Part shown: positions 23,002 to 35,647 of the stretch, piece by piece
Numbering within the stretch: position 1 is the first letter of the stretch
Layout of the letters: each line of letters opens with the position of its first letter
NCBI RefSeq assembly: GCF_026151205.1
Contig: NC_087078.1
Coordinates: 18,493,118 to 18,557,117 of the forward strand
Origin: Bolinopsis microptera
Lineage: Eukaryota > Ctenophora > Tentaculata > Lobata > Bolinopsidae
Length of the DNA stretch: 64,000 nt
Reading direction: 5' to 3'
Made by a program: the position numbers and the translations under genes
The notes under the pieces: model-generated
What the model saw: only the letters and a program-made list of their open reading frames with translations
Database searches by the model: none
What the model was told of the DNA's origin: nothing

Positions 23002-23502
23002 TTACAGTACAATGTCAATAAAAAACGAGGAGAAAAAAATGTAGGCTTCTGTTGAGGTTGAGAAGAAAATACCAGATGGTCTGGACTTTGAGGATTTGGC
23101 AATCTTCGGAAAGACTGGGTCCCAGAGGGAACTACATTTGGGTGCGCGGTCTGTTCTGTTCATGGCTGGTTGTCGGAATTGTACAGCTGCGTGTTCTGTG
23201 AGGTCAAGTTGGGAGCGTGAGGTAAGGGATTTGAGGACTTCTATGTTGTTCCAGGAGATGGTGTGGCCGGTGTTCAGGGCATGATGTGCGGGGGCCGATT
23301 TGATTCTGTCTGTGGTTTCGTCAATGGCGGTGTTGAGTCTATAACATCGTTCGTGTTCTTTCATGCGGTGAATCAAGGGTATGTATGTCTGTCCGGTGTA
23401 TTTGGAGGGACACTCTGAGCAGGAAATTTCGTAGATGGTGTTAGGAGTGAGTTTAGTAGGGGTGTGGTCTTCGTTTTGGTGAGGAGGTAACTTCTTTTGC
23501 AT
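23002..23502 (-). pseudogene. GIY-YIG endonuclease fragment, Penelope-like
   Basis: A 166-codon frame in which residues about 22-95 form a GIY-YIG nuclease: TIYEISCSECPSKYTGQT corresponds to the GIY...YIG core, followed by HRMKEHERCY with the conserved Arg and Glu region, and HHALNTGHTISW. This domain is typical of the C-terminal endonuclease of Penelope-like retroelements. No reverse transcriptase is seen in the upstream minus-strand sequence (23,500-24,000), so it is likely a truncated copy. A standalone host nuclease is less likely because there is no start context or gene structure. Confidence 0.7.
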
Positions 23503-25113
23503 TTCTTAAGGTTTTGTTTTCTGACAAGTGAATAGATATAACAATCATCATAGAACATTCGAATCCCTAAGTTTGGTTCTAATTTACTAATTTGTGTATT
23601 AAGCTCTTATTCAAAATAATAACAATTAAACGTTTCGGTGATTGTTATCCACTCTCTGTCTCAAATAATATGTGCAGAATAGTAATTGCGCTATTTCATT
23701 GTGTTAGTGTGGCTCGTCGTTAAGTAAAATACAATTTTAGTAAAATACAATTTTTATTTTCCACAGAAGAATCAATACATATTGGGCAATACAGCATGGG
23801 CGTTGCTAGCCCATGCTGTCGAATCCATTGCATGGGCCTCTAGATATAGATCCTGATTATCGTACGAATACCTCCAGCTCCAGCTACATGGGCTGTAAAC
23901 GTGGGATTTTTGAAGTTGACTCCAAATCTGAATTTGTTATTTAGAAACTTGTGCAGAAAAATACAAATTTACAGACCGGATTCATATCAGTTTGTTCACC
24001 AAATATAAGTTATTCAAACAATGTACACACAATATCACAATGATCCCATATAAAAACAACCCTTCAGAAATTCTAATGTATTCCCTATCTCAAATATTGT
24101 GAGAAACATTTGAAAATTACCCTTGGCCTTGTGGCTCCAAGTTCATATCGAGACTATCTATATTAACAAACTTCTTTCTCGCACCTATGTCTCCCTGGAG
24201 AGAAATCACTGCTGTTTTTAGGATTTCGAAACGAAGGCGCTTCCTTTTTGTTTACCAAATAGGTTATTGCGGAGTTACCAAAGTTTGAATTTCTATTCTG
24301 CAGGCGCACGCGGAAAGGTTAAAATGTTCAGGTTTTTTTCTATCCATGGCTTGATGAAAAGCCGAACCCAAGTTCAAGTCTAGCCATTGAAAATAGTCAA
24401 AAACAAGGTAGGAAGTAGTGTGGCATGAAGAAGCTTTCATGCGTTTAATGCGTCTGCTGGGCCAATTTCTCAATACTACTCTGAACTAGGAGCAAACTTA
24501 GCAATATCTTAATCAGATGCAAGGCTTAATCAAATGCAAGGTTGATGTCACTCCTATTTTGATAGTTCGAGGAGTACTTTTTCAAGTCAAGCTGTCATAA
24601 TAGATGTAGTTCTTTGATCATTATATTATTCGGAGGTATTCATTAGATACGAGCACCACTCCAAGCAATAAGTACAATTATCTAAAGCGACCATGTACTC
24701 TTCATTGACGATTGAGTATTCTCTTTGACTACAGGATATTCCATCAGTTGATGATCAAGACTCATGAAATCGTAAAGTAAAGTTGGTTTACTTGTCCACA
24801 TTTTCATTTTTAATGTTTGGCGGGCTACTGAAGTCTAGTATACAAATGAATTGTAGAGAGTGGCAGAATCAGCAGACTCCTTTTTGCGAGTGCTGTGCAG
24901 GTTTTACAGTTTGTGTCTTTTCAAAAAGACAAGAATTAGTCAGCATTTTTTTCATAACATTGTTTGTTCTGGTTGTTCTCACTCCAATTCGATCAGATTA
25001 TAAAAATACTGTTCACTCCTTAAGTTTGTTAACTGTCGTTCAGCATATTGCGCTACGTTTTTATCTATTAATAGTGCGCCTACCATGTGACAAATGAAAC
25101 GGACTGAAACGAA
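23503..25113. other. No gene recognised; small hairpin at 23,796-23,824
   Basis: AT-rich sequence. ACAGCATGGGC and GCCCATGCTGT at 23,796-23,824 form a short perfect hairpin. A 40-bp stretch at 24,008-24,048 (TTCAAACAATGTACACACAA) is a dispersed motif also found at 21,853, 40,874, 51,488 (reverse) and 56,350 (reverse). No exons recognised. Confidence 0.5.
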
Positions 25114-25392
25114 ACGAAATTGAATGACATCCTTCACGAAATGACATCCTTCATGAAATGACATCCTTCACGAAATGACATCCTTCACGAAATGACATCC
25201 TTCACGAAATGACATCCTTCACGAAATGACATCCTTCACAAAATGACATCCTTCACGAAATGACATCCTTCACGAAATGACATCCTTCACGAAATGACAT
25301 CCTTCACGAAATGACATCCTTCACGAAATGACGTCCTTCACGAAATGACGTCCTTCACGAAATGACATCCTTCACGAAATGACATCGAAATG
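25114..25392 (+). repeat. 17-bp minisatellite GAAATGACATCCTTCAC
   Basis: About 16 head-to-tail copies of a 17-bp unit, with occasional substitutions (CATGAAAT for CACGAAAT, GACGTCC for GACATCC). It lies about 360 bp upstream of the RPS27 start codon, so it may be near or within the RPS27 promoter region. Confidence 0.95.
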
Positions 25393-25748
25393 ACCGTCAT
25401 ACTGATAGTTTCTTTGACAAATTGGTTCATTCCTCTGTATGCCTCAAACACCAACTTTCTTAAATTATGGTTTTTCTGCTGAAAACCCTTACTCATCACA
25501 ACTGGAGGCTTTCGCAAGTTCTGTTATCCAAATATTAAAGTCCTGATGCGTTTCAGTTAAATATGTGGAGCGAGCTGACAAACGTTCCAATACTTCCCAA
25601 AACGTCCATGATTTACTTAACTTGTATTGCAATGCTACACGGTGAGCGCAGTGCAATTATCGCTATTTTTATATTATATTAAAGTCAATATTGTATGTAA
25701 CACATCGGACAATACTAACCGAATCCCTCTTTTAGTGTTATAGAAATC

Positions 25749-28214
25749 ATGCCTTTATCAAAGGACTTGTTGCACCCTACCGCAGAGGAAGAGAAAAGGT
25801 CCCACAAGCTCAAGAGATTGGTTCAGTCTCCCAACTCCTACTTCATGGATGTTAAATGCCCCGGATGTTACAAGGTTAGTTACCGGGTTATCATTTGCTA
25901 GATCATCTCCAGTTAGACTTTTTGGAACGGAATATGTGCATACCTACATTTAAATGCTCTTATCAGGAAAGGAATTATTCGACGTTTCGTCGTTTTAATG
26001 AACAGCATCATATTCATGATATCAAATTTATTTAAATGGATCGGGTAAATACAAATATTTCTAGTTCGACCCTCAAGACGACTTCACGTGATCATTTTCG
26101 TTTCGTCGTATGAAATTTTCTGATGTTTCCGGTTATTCTATTCTAATGTAGATTGTAGACAAGAGTTTGCACTTTATACTACCGTTTTAGCGGAGCTCTT
26201 ATCACGCTCCAAATTTTAGATAAACTGCTTTTATGGCTGACATTATGAACGACATTGCCGGTCCGATTATCCGCATCAATCCCGAGCTGAGGTCGTTACT
26301 CGCGATTGCAGATTACCGAAGAAGATTCGATCCAAATTTCACGCCTGGACACTTTAAGGGTTCCCGTTTTACGATATCCAAAGCCGCTTTTAGGGAGCAG
26401 CGTATCATAAGGGCCGGAGTCATTCACATATTGCGTAATCAGTTGTTACTTAATCACTATTTGGCAAATTTGTACCCCCTTCTGTTATCAGTTTTACAAT
26501 TAATTAATTAATTAAATGATAAGTTTTAGTAGCTAGAGCTGTAGTGTTAAAATAACACTTGTGCAATCATCAGTGATTTCGTAATACGTGAACGACCGAG
26601 ATCGGGACCCTAACATCATTTTTTACAATACTTATAGTTGGGTCTAGATATGGTTCTAGAATCTAGATGTCAAAATTTTGTCCTACATGTTATACATCTG
26701 TTCCGGATTTCTAAGGTCTTTTATGATTACATAGGTTGACGGAAATGATCGAGTGTAACTTGTCGTAAAATTATTATTTTGTATTAATTTTCTTCGTTAG
26801 GAAATTAGCTTCACAACTGTCCGAAACCCTATACTACTTATGAGACGCAGGTATATAATAAAATATAATTAAAACAGCAATTACAATACAGTATGAAATC
26901 ATCCTTTTAAAATGTGGTATAATCACCTGCTGGCACATTTTCAGTGCTTGTTATGTTTAGTCACGTGACTTGCAAACATGAGATAATCTCTTTTATTTTA
27001 CAATCTTCCGATAACAGTTAGATCTAACAAATGACCACATTACATCAGCCATGTTCAGTCACTATGTTCATTGATCATGAAAAGGTGTTGTCCCTAGTTG
27101 CCCCTAGCCAAATAGCAAATATTTATGTTCAGCAAATGATTTGTTGTCAATTTACCCTAATTTACCCATTATAATACAGTGAAACCTTGATAATAATTGT
27201 ATACATACTTAAGGTGGAAGTTAAATAACATGTTAAACCGGGGTATGAGTCCCAGGTGGGTCACATGGTTCCTCCCGCACAGTACTGATTCAGGGCCTCA
27301 GGGTTCCCAATCAGGGCCTCAGGGTTCCCAATCAGGGCCTCAGGGTTAAGTTGACAAAGACTTTAGTAGGGTTTAGTAAGGGGTAGATAGGGTAAGCAAT
27401 GATCTTGGCAAGCTTGATATCCCGTTCAAAGCCGTATTGTGACAAATTAAGTGATATTGAATTGAGAAATATTTTCAAAAAGTTTTGGGAAGAGCGTAAT
27501 TGGAGTTTTACTGTACCCTTCAGCTACTATCCACAATCTGACCGAGACTGGCAGTTGTCCTAACCCACACTACCAATAAGTTTATTATGAACTAGGTCAC
27601 ATACGTATACTGGGAAACTTGATAAGTAAAGGAGAGCCAAGATAAATGTTTAGTGTATACCTTTATATGTATTATGTACCCTTATTCAACGTATTGAACT
27701 CTGCGTGTAGTTCCACAACTAATATAAGTGTAGAAAAAGAGTGGATATTATTCACTAACTAAGTTTCTTGATAAAATGAACTAGACAGACTCGCCATCTC
27801 AAAGAGTTATTCGAGAGCTGAGATAATTGCTTTGTGTGTGCTAACTGTATGTTATGTGTGTAATATGAGAACGGAGTGTAGTTCATAATGATTGGATTTC
27901 AATACCTTAAATATCTCTCCTTTTCGCAAAAACAGTCAAAAACATGTATCAGTGAGCAGTAATAACGTGAGAGTGGACAGTTCAAATTTGAGCTCTATAC
28001 ATTGTACACTCGATCTTTATTAATATCCAATTTGTACACTGTTTCCTAACGCAATTATGTATACTTACTTACCGATGATTTTTTACAGATTACGACAGTT
28101 TTCTCCCACGCCCAGACAGTAGTGCTTTGCAGCGCATGCAACACCATTCTCTGCCAATCAACGGGAGGAAAAGCCAGAATCACCGAGGGATGTTCTTTTA
28201 GAAGGAAAAACTAA
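25749..28214 (+). CDS. RPS27: Ribosomal protein S27 (eS27)
   Basis: Two coding exons: 25,749-25,874 (42 codons, ending CYK before GTTAGT) and 28,089-28,214 (after TTTTACAG, ending in TAA). They join in phase 0 to an 83-residue protein, against 84 in human. The protein is nearly the textbook eS27: [19 protein letters not shown], the C4 zinc finger CPGC...CSAC, and [18 protein letters not shown] at the end. eS27 binds the small ribosomal subunit. The ATG lies five bases after a good acceptor (GTGTTATAG), so a non-coding first exon upstream is likely; I could not place it. The 2.2-kb intron holds a small TIR element and a three-copy 21-bp repeat. Confidence 0.98.
26419..26597. mobile_element. 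MITE with GTCATTCAC/GTGAACGAC ends
   Basis: A short element in the RPS27 intron. The left end GTCATTCACATATTGCGTAA is mirrored by TTCGTAATACGTGAACGAC at the right, around an AT-rich core with an AATTAATTAATTAA palindrome. Its ends match those of the 1.8-kb element at 21,049-22,830, so they share a family. Confidence 0.65.
27289..27348 (+). repeat. 21-bp tandem repeat, three copies
   Basis: The unit CAGGGCCTCAGGGTTCCCAAT is repeated with a partial third copy inside the RPS27 intron. Confidence 0.9.
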
Positions 28215-30157
28215 GGAGTTTATTTTATTTTTATTGTAAAGTAAAATCTACTCGTTTTATTTATTTCTTATTCAAGCAGAAATTGTTTAAAACATTACTA
28301 GGACGACTCTTACTTCTTAGCAACCATAGATTGATGTCACTTAAAAGTCGCATGTTTAGGAGCTAACAATATTGAAAATGATCGAAATGTGACCCTTCAA
28401 ATTATGATAACGTTAGCTTGGGTAAAAAACATATTTTCATTTTTACAAAGTAGTCGTAGACTACGCCGTCGGCGTCATGTGAAAAACCGCTCTTACTAGC
28501 AAACTGAGGCTGTATAAAGTCTTTGTTGCCACAACTCAAAGAAGTTTTTAGCGCGCCGCGCACTATCGCGCGCCTCTATTCAATTCCATGCATTACTGCT
28601 GATGTTTCCCGGTCGAACTAACACCCTTTGGGTCGTCCCTATCGCTCCTTGTAGCCCTACATTAATTATTAGGGAGAAGGAGTTTTTTAAAGCTAAATGG
28701 TCAGTCGCGATTTCTAAAAGACAGTTCTCTGTAGATGGAAGTATGGCCGTAAGCTATTGTTGATGCTCAAAATGTGAACAATCTGGCCACCGTCGGCGAT
28801 GTGATACAAAGAGCGCGTTGTTGAAACAAGTACGGCGAATGATATAAAAGGATAATAAAAAGGGTGTCCTCGGGGCCATTACTTAGGACGTTCGGCAAAT
28901 AGGGAGGGGGTGGTTTTGAATTTTTGGACAAGGGGGGTGGTGGTTTCTGAAAATCCGGAAATTTTGGCAGAATTAACGAAAAAGTCTCATTCATTTCAAC
29001 TCTTTGACACTAATTACTCTGTAAGTTTAGATCCCTGTATTTTGAACGAGAAGTCGATCCCCAGAGCAACTCATGAGAGCCGAGACACAACTCGAATATC
29101 CTCCTATGTCTTACTATATACTGCCTTTTATACTTCATGTCGCCAGTCAGTCTGGCGACAATCCGGACGTCCGGGGGTTTACTGTACTTATCTTCATGGA
29201 GCGAGTCATACTTGCTGGTTATTTATATTATCATTATTTGCTTTGTTAGGGAGCGATGAATGAAAGTAGGTCTTCTCCAAATAGCGAGGATAATACCTTT
29301 CAAAACGGCTACTGAAAACTTTTGTTCGACTGGTTTCGGGACTGGTGACACTGCCTTTTATCTCGCCGGAGCTACAATTAGGATTTAGGATATTAATCAT
29401 GGTCAACTTTTGTTGAATTACATTTTGGTGGAAATATCTGCTTTCGTGCTCTGACGCTGTATTTGGATCACCAGTAAAAGATATATAATCGACGTCGGTA
29501 GAATTAACGTCTGCAATCTGTGTGTCCTGGTGACTGATTTAAAATCGTCCCTTCATGTTTGACACCCTCGGAAAACACAATAAGTCCAATCGTCGGGATC
29601 GAGCTATTAAACCTATTCGAATAAAACGAGTGAGGGGGTTTAACATTAAATAATAGCTGCAGACTTAATTCATAATTTATCGGCCCGCATCATGAGCAGG
29701 AGAAATTGAACAGCGCGCGTGCGCGGCATCAGTAACGACTTTTAGCGCACAATAAGTTGTCTTCACACACAGTTGTACTTGCGCCCCACGATTACTTCAG
29801 TAATATTTGTGACTGGGACATTACATAATCGTTGTTAGGCGGCTTCGTTCGAAAAACAAAGATAAACCAACCTTTCTGTACAAACAAATATAATGACAGT
29901 AGTGGAACACTATTTACAGGGCAAATATCATATCAATTGAGTAGTCTTATCAAGAAATTGGGACAGCATTTACTTTCAAATGTCATAGAAAATAACTACT
30001 AACTGTAACTATGGACAATTATTTTTACAAAGTTTAAAAAAAGGGAAATCAGATGTGTTGAAAGAAAAGTAAATGCTGTCTACATTTCTTGGCCACAAAA
30101 ATCCCTGAAAACCAGCATCAGATACATGCGAGTGACGTTGAATCCTCGGTCGGCTCT
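28215..30157. other. Intergenic region between RPS27 and TXNDC9
   Basis: The first 150 bp is probably RPS27 3' UTR. CG-rich patches occur at 28,540-28,580 and 29,700-29,750. No recognisable exons, repeats or RNA genes; open frames are short. Confidence 0.5.
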
Positions 30158-33100
30158 CTAATCGTCAAGTTCGGAATCTGAGCTGAATTCTTCTTGTCGG
30201 AGGTTACGCTGGATTTGAACCATGGTTTTCTTCTCTTTGACGTCTTCAACAGGTGGCCGAGTCAAATCTCCTGAAAAAATTGAGTTATATTCCAGTTAAC
30301 AGCGAGAATTACCTAATATATGCTGAGATGCCAGCATCAAGAGTAAGTTTGGCTAATCAAAATGCGGATGTACACAAATTTTAACAAATTTGGTCCCACA
30401 CTAGCAAGTAATGAAAGGTCTAAATGCGCATTAGGGCTTGTGGTTACCTGAGTAGTTAATAACTTTGCTCTGAGCTATTCTCCATTCCAGAAGAGAGGTT
30501 GGGAAGTTGTCGCTGTTTCCCAGTTGTTCAAATCCCACTATTCTGAGAATAGAGGTAACCATCTAAATTAATGAGTTCATTGATGATTTGTCACACAGAA
30601 AGTGGCGAAGGGGTGAAGAATCATCATTAACATCATTATCATCATAATCGACTGTTTGAGGCTAAGTCTGCCTCCAAGTCGTTAACTAAAATCCAATAAT
30701 ATACACTAATAATAATATATTTATTTAAATAGTTATATTTTACAAGACTCATATTTACAAAAGATATCATGCAAGTGTAGATACATAAAATGTACAACTT
30801 CGTTAAACATGCAATAATTGCTCTTATAGCCAACGGTTGAAACAGTAGCTACACTCTTACACGCTGAAAACATGCTTGTCAATGCGAACATGAATTCAGA
30901 GAGGAATCATGATGAATATGAGTATTTCATTGTGCCCAGAAGGATTGTAGGATAGGAAGGATTGTAGGATAGGAAGGATTGTAGGATAGGAAGGATTGTA
31001 GGATAGGAAGGATTGTAGGATAGGAAGGATTGTAGGATAGGAAGGATTGTAGGATAGGAAGGATTGTAGGATAGGAAGGATTGTAGGATAGGAAGGATTG
31101 TAGGATAGGAAGGATTGTAGGATAGGAAGGATTGTAGGATAGGAAGGATTGTAGGATAGGAAGGATTGAAGGATAGGAAGGATTGTAGGATAGGAAGGAT
31201 TGTAGGATAGGAAGGATTGAAGGATAGGAAGGATTGTAGGATAGGAAGGATTGTAGGATAGGAAGGATTGTAGGATATCGGAGGAATAATGATAGCAAAA
31301 ATGGAGACACCTCTGCTAGCTAACAAAAATACGGAAATATTTGACCAACCTGTCGCAGACAACAGAGTCCTTGGTGATGAGGATTGTTGGCATAACCTTG
31401 ATCTTCAGTCTCTCAGTCAGGAAGGGGGATTTCTCAGCGTTGAGACGGAGGAAACGTGTCTCAAAGTGTTTCTCACAGAGCTGGGTCAGATGCTTGTCTA
31501 CAATCTTACACCTAAGGAATGTTTATTGTATCGGGTCACAGTGGGCCAGAATAGGGGGTCATACTGTAATAGACCATCAGTGATCAATTTAGATCATTTC
31601 AAACATTATTTTTTACTTCAAATCAGTTGAATATTGATTTTTAAACAAATTTTGGTCCTTTATAAGTCACAGAAAATTTTTTTTGGCTCATTCCATAGAA
31701 ATTTTTCATGGCTGAAATGTAGGTCTAGAGGCATCCAATTCGAGTTTTTGCTAAAGATAATCGTTGAATGTGTTTAGAATGTTTTTAAATTGATAGTCCT
31801 GAGGCTATTGATCATTTTAGTTTTTGAATTATGAAAAAATATTGATCGTAGCCAAAGTTATGTCAAATTGAAACCAGAAAATTGGGCGCGAATGCCAGAA
31901 ATTTCTGAAATTGTCAGAAAATACCAGTAAAATTCCAGAAAAATAGCATTTTTTGATGATATTTCCAAAACAGACCACTTTTTAGTACCCCATAACCTCA
32001 TGGCACCAGGCCACGACATTGAGAGCCAAGAAAGATGTTCAAAATGGGGTTTGTTTGAGAAAAAATAATTTTTTTCAAATCTGCAAGGTAAGTCTAAATT
32101 CCATCAAATTTGGGCCTTTTTTCAACTTTGGAATTTTTTTCTGAAAAAGCCCCAAAAAACCCCAGAACAGTTCTTCTACCATTGTTTAGAGAATCGTCTG
32201 AGCTTTCAGATGGTACCATGCATTAGTGGGGCAACCTGAGGCAAATAAACTTTTTTTGGCCAAATTTAAGCAAAAATTAGTCAAAAATGAGGCCTAAAAT
32301 TGAGTGCGTGCCAAAAATTCAGCTTAAATGATATGATTACATGGTTTTTTGCATGAATTGAAGCAAAGAGAGTACTTTCACCTTGATTAGGAGTCAATAT
32401 ACGGTGTTTTAAGCCAATTTTAGAAATATAATGATGGGTTATGCCAATTTTGACTGCCAAAAGTGAAAAAATTGGCAGTCAAAAAATTTCGTAAATTCGC
32501 CGACGCGCTGCGCGAAAGCCATTTAATTAATTCAATTATGGTTTTTTTGCATCTAATAGCCAAGATTTTTTACTGCAATATAATACTTACTTAATTCCTT
32601 TTAAAAGAACTCAATTTTTCGTCAATTACAGCATGGTGGCCCACTGTGCGGGTGAGGAAATATGAAAAATTTGAAATATGCTCTAAAGTTGGTAAATGTA
32701 ATTATTGCTCTTTTCAGTTCAATTACTTCATCAAATGTAACAATATCTAAATTGATGCCTACAGGTTCGTAGACTCGAGAATTTAAGATATCACAGAAAG
32801 AATAGAAGGTGTTAAAGATGTTTATAAACGTTAAAGAATGAATCAGTATAATCCGAAAAAGGTTTACAGCTGGCGCAAAGCAAGGAATCAAACCTAAAGG
32901 AGGTGTCGATGTAGAAGAGACACACGACCCGGTCACTCTTCTTACTAATCTCAAAGAACTCCTTCTCGTTAGTAATAGTGTCGTATGTACCGTGTCCTAG
33001 GTTCTTGTACTCCTGCTTCTTCTCCTGGGTAATATCACTCAGTTAACAATACATATGGTTAATAGAATTAAGAATAAGTAATTAGTAGTCAATGACTAGA

Positions 33101-35616
33101 CAGGGTTATTGAAAATTACAAAGAATAAAATTGCGTCTGGACTTGGGACCAGCTCATAGTACATTTCATTAATGCCCTCTGAAAACCATTCTGCTAGCTC
33201 AAATTATTCGTTATATAGTAGTGTTGAAAGTATTAATGTATAGGTTGCAAATTTTAAAATGAAACGAAGAAATTTAATAACCTGAGCTTTCGCCATCTGT
33301 TTAATCCTTCTCTCTCTGATAGCTTCCAAATCATCCTCGTCCATGTTGTCCAGTTTGTTCAACTCCTGAAAAATATCAGAAATCAGAAGAATGTTACACT
33401 GTTGAATGTTGATACACCGCTTTAGGTTTCTAACTTTCTAACAACCTAATATGGGCATTATGAATATATCAGAAATACTCAGTTCACTTCCCCAATTGTA
33501 AACTAAAACGAGCGTATCAGTGATGGTAATTGTTGTATCTTGTTATATTCCTATACTAATTGATATTATTTATTAGGGGTTTATGTCTGGAAAGTAAGTG
33601 TCTCTCTTGTTCTAGTGTATACACAGCAAATGGCGACGAGAAAAGAGCCCTGGTGCGGTGATGCCACATATCTCAACAGCTGGTTGGAACAATTGGAAGA
33701 AGCCTTCATCCTGGAGGACCTGGTAGGAGACGATAACGACAGAAAACGGGTAGCGTCACTGCTAACGTATGTGGGCAGATATGGCTACGAAATTCTTAAA
33801 AATCTCTTCTCTCCAGCCAAACCGAACACCAAAAAGTATGACGAACTGACCAAAGCTCTCAGAGATCACGTTAACCCTAAACCAGTTGTAATGGTCGAGC
33901 GGCATCGGTTTGCGCAACAGACGCAAGGAAGCAAAACGGTAACAGTGTTTCTGACTGACTTAAGAGCAGCGGCCGAACATTGCGAATTTGGGGACTTCTA
34001 TGAGGACGCTCTTAGGGACAGGTTTATATGTGGGTTGGCGGACAGTTCGATAAGGAAAGCACTACTATCGGAGGAAAAGACATTGTCGCTGAAAGATGCG
34101 CATGCTAAAGCGTTAGCCAGAGAACAAGCAGCCTCGAACGCGAAAGTGGTTGTTGGTGGGGAGTCTGAAGCGAACTATGTACAGCAGACAACTCCTAAGT
34201 GGGGGAAGAAGGAACAGAATAACAGACATCAAAGGACTACAGCTCAGGAAGCAGAGACAATCTGCAAGTTTTGTAAGTTAAAAGTTCGAAATTCCAAATG
34301 TTCTGAGAACAATTGCAAAACGTCTTGTTTTCTGTGTGGTAAAGTAGGCCATACTAAACGATTCTGTTTTAAAAACCCTAGAAAGTCCAATAGCCATAAT
34401 GTTGAGATTGATGATTCTTTAAATTCGAATAGCCATAATGTTGAGATTGATGATTATTTAACTTCGATGAACTATATTGACACGTTTTTAACTAGTACTG
34501 TGGATAGTAAACCCATGATTAATCTGTTTGTTAACTCCCATCCAGTAGAGATGGAGCTTGATACTGGGTCTCAGTTGACCATAATTAGTAAATCTGCACT
34601 GCAAGGGTGCAGAAATTTAGGTTTGAGACTGTCAGATCGGATCATAAGGGTCGCTAACGGCCAACTAGTTAAAAACATAATGCAGGGTTCAGTCGAAGTA
34701 AGTTGTAGTGGTTGTAAGTATTCTAACTTGACGGTCCATGTAGTCGACCAGCCATTTCCCTCTTTACTAGGAAGAGACTGGATACGCAGGTTATTCGGAG
34801 AGGATTGGCTTAGTAAGTTCGATGTAGAAGGTACAGGTTCAGGTATTAACATGGTGTACGATAGCTCTAAGTGTGCTAGCCAGATTAGTTCAGGGAAGGA
34901 TCCTAATTCAGAACGGGAACCTGGTGACATGACGGATTTCCTTAACAGGGTCAGAGGGAATTCAGTCTTCGAAGACGGTGTTGGGCTGATCAAGGATTTC
35001 CGAGCTAACATACAGGTGAAAGAGGGCAGTATGCCAGTTTACAGGAAGTCAAGAACTGTAGCCTATGCTTTGCGAGAAAAGGTTGATAACGATCTCAGAC
35101 GTCAAGTACGGGAAGGTTTGCTGGAGAACGTTGAACACAGCAAGTATGCAAGCCCGATCGTGATCGTAGACAAGCCAGACGGAGCAATACGGATTTGTGG
35201 GGATTACAAAGCTACTGTAAATCCTCAGCTGGACGCAAAGCAGTACCCGCTACCGACGGAGGAAGAGTGCTTTTACCCCATGAGAGGCGGGAAGAAGTTT
35301 ACTAGAACAAGAGAGACACTTACTTTCCAGACATAAACCCCTAATAAATAATATCAATTAGTATAGGAATATAACAAGATACAACAGTAATAACTAAGTA
35401 ACTGAATCCACGCATTAAAACAACAATGATCATCCGAGTAACTAAGTGCACTAACTAACTACGCAACTAACTAAGTGCACTAACTAAGTAACTAACTAAG
35501 TAACTAACTGAATAGCCAAGTAAGTAACTAAGTAACTAACTAACTAACTTAGTAACTAACTGAATAGCCAAGTGACTAACTAAGTAACTAACTAAGTAAC
35601 TAAGTAACTAACTAAG

Positions 35617-35647
<31 letters not shown>

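Noticed and set aside
25114-25392. CRISPR-like array
   Set aside because: Head-to-tail repeats of 17 bp without unique spacers, in an animal genome; it is a minisatellite.
26233-26511. 92-codon frame in the RPS27 intron ([19 protein letters not shown]...)
   Set aside because: No recognised domain, and the last third runs through a MITE; RPS27 is complete without it.
30907-31362. Two overlapping minus-strand frames of [14 protein letters not shown] repeats
   Set aside because: They come from the 17-bp minisatellite inside a TXNDC9 intron.
31537-32648. hAT assignment for the CACAGTGGGCCA element
   Set aside because: No 8-bp duplication can be found if the ends are taken as CAGTGGGCC; only the 5-bp duplication with CACAGTG ends fits.
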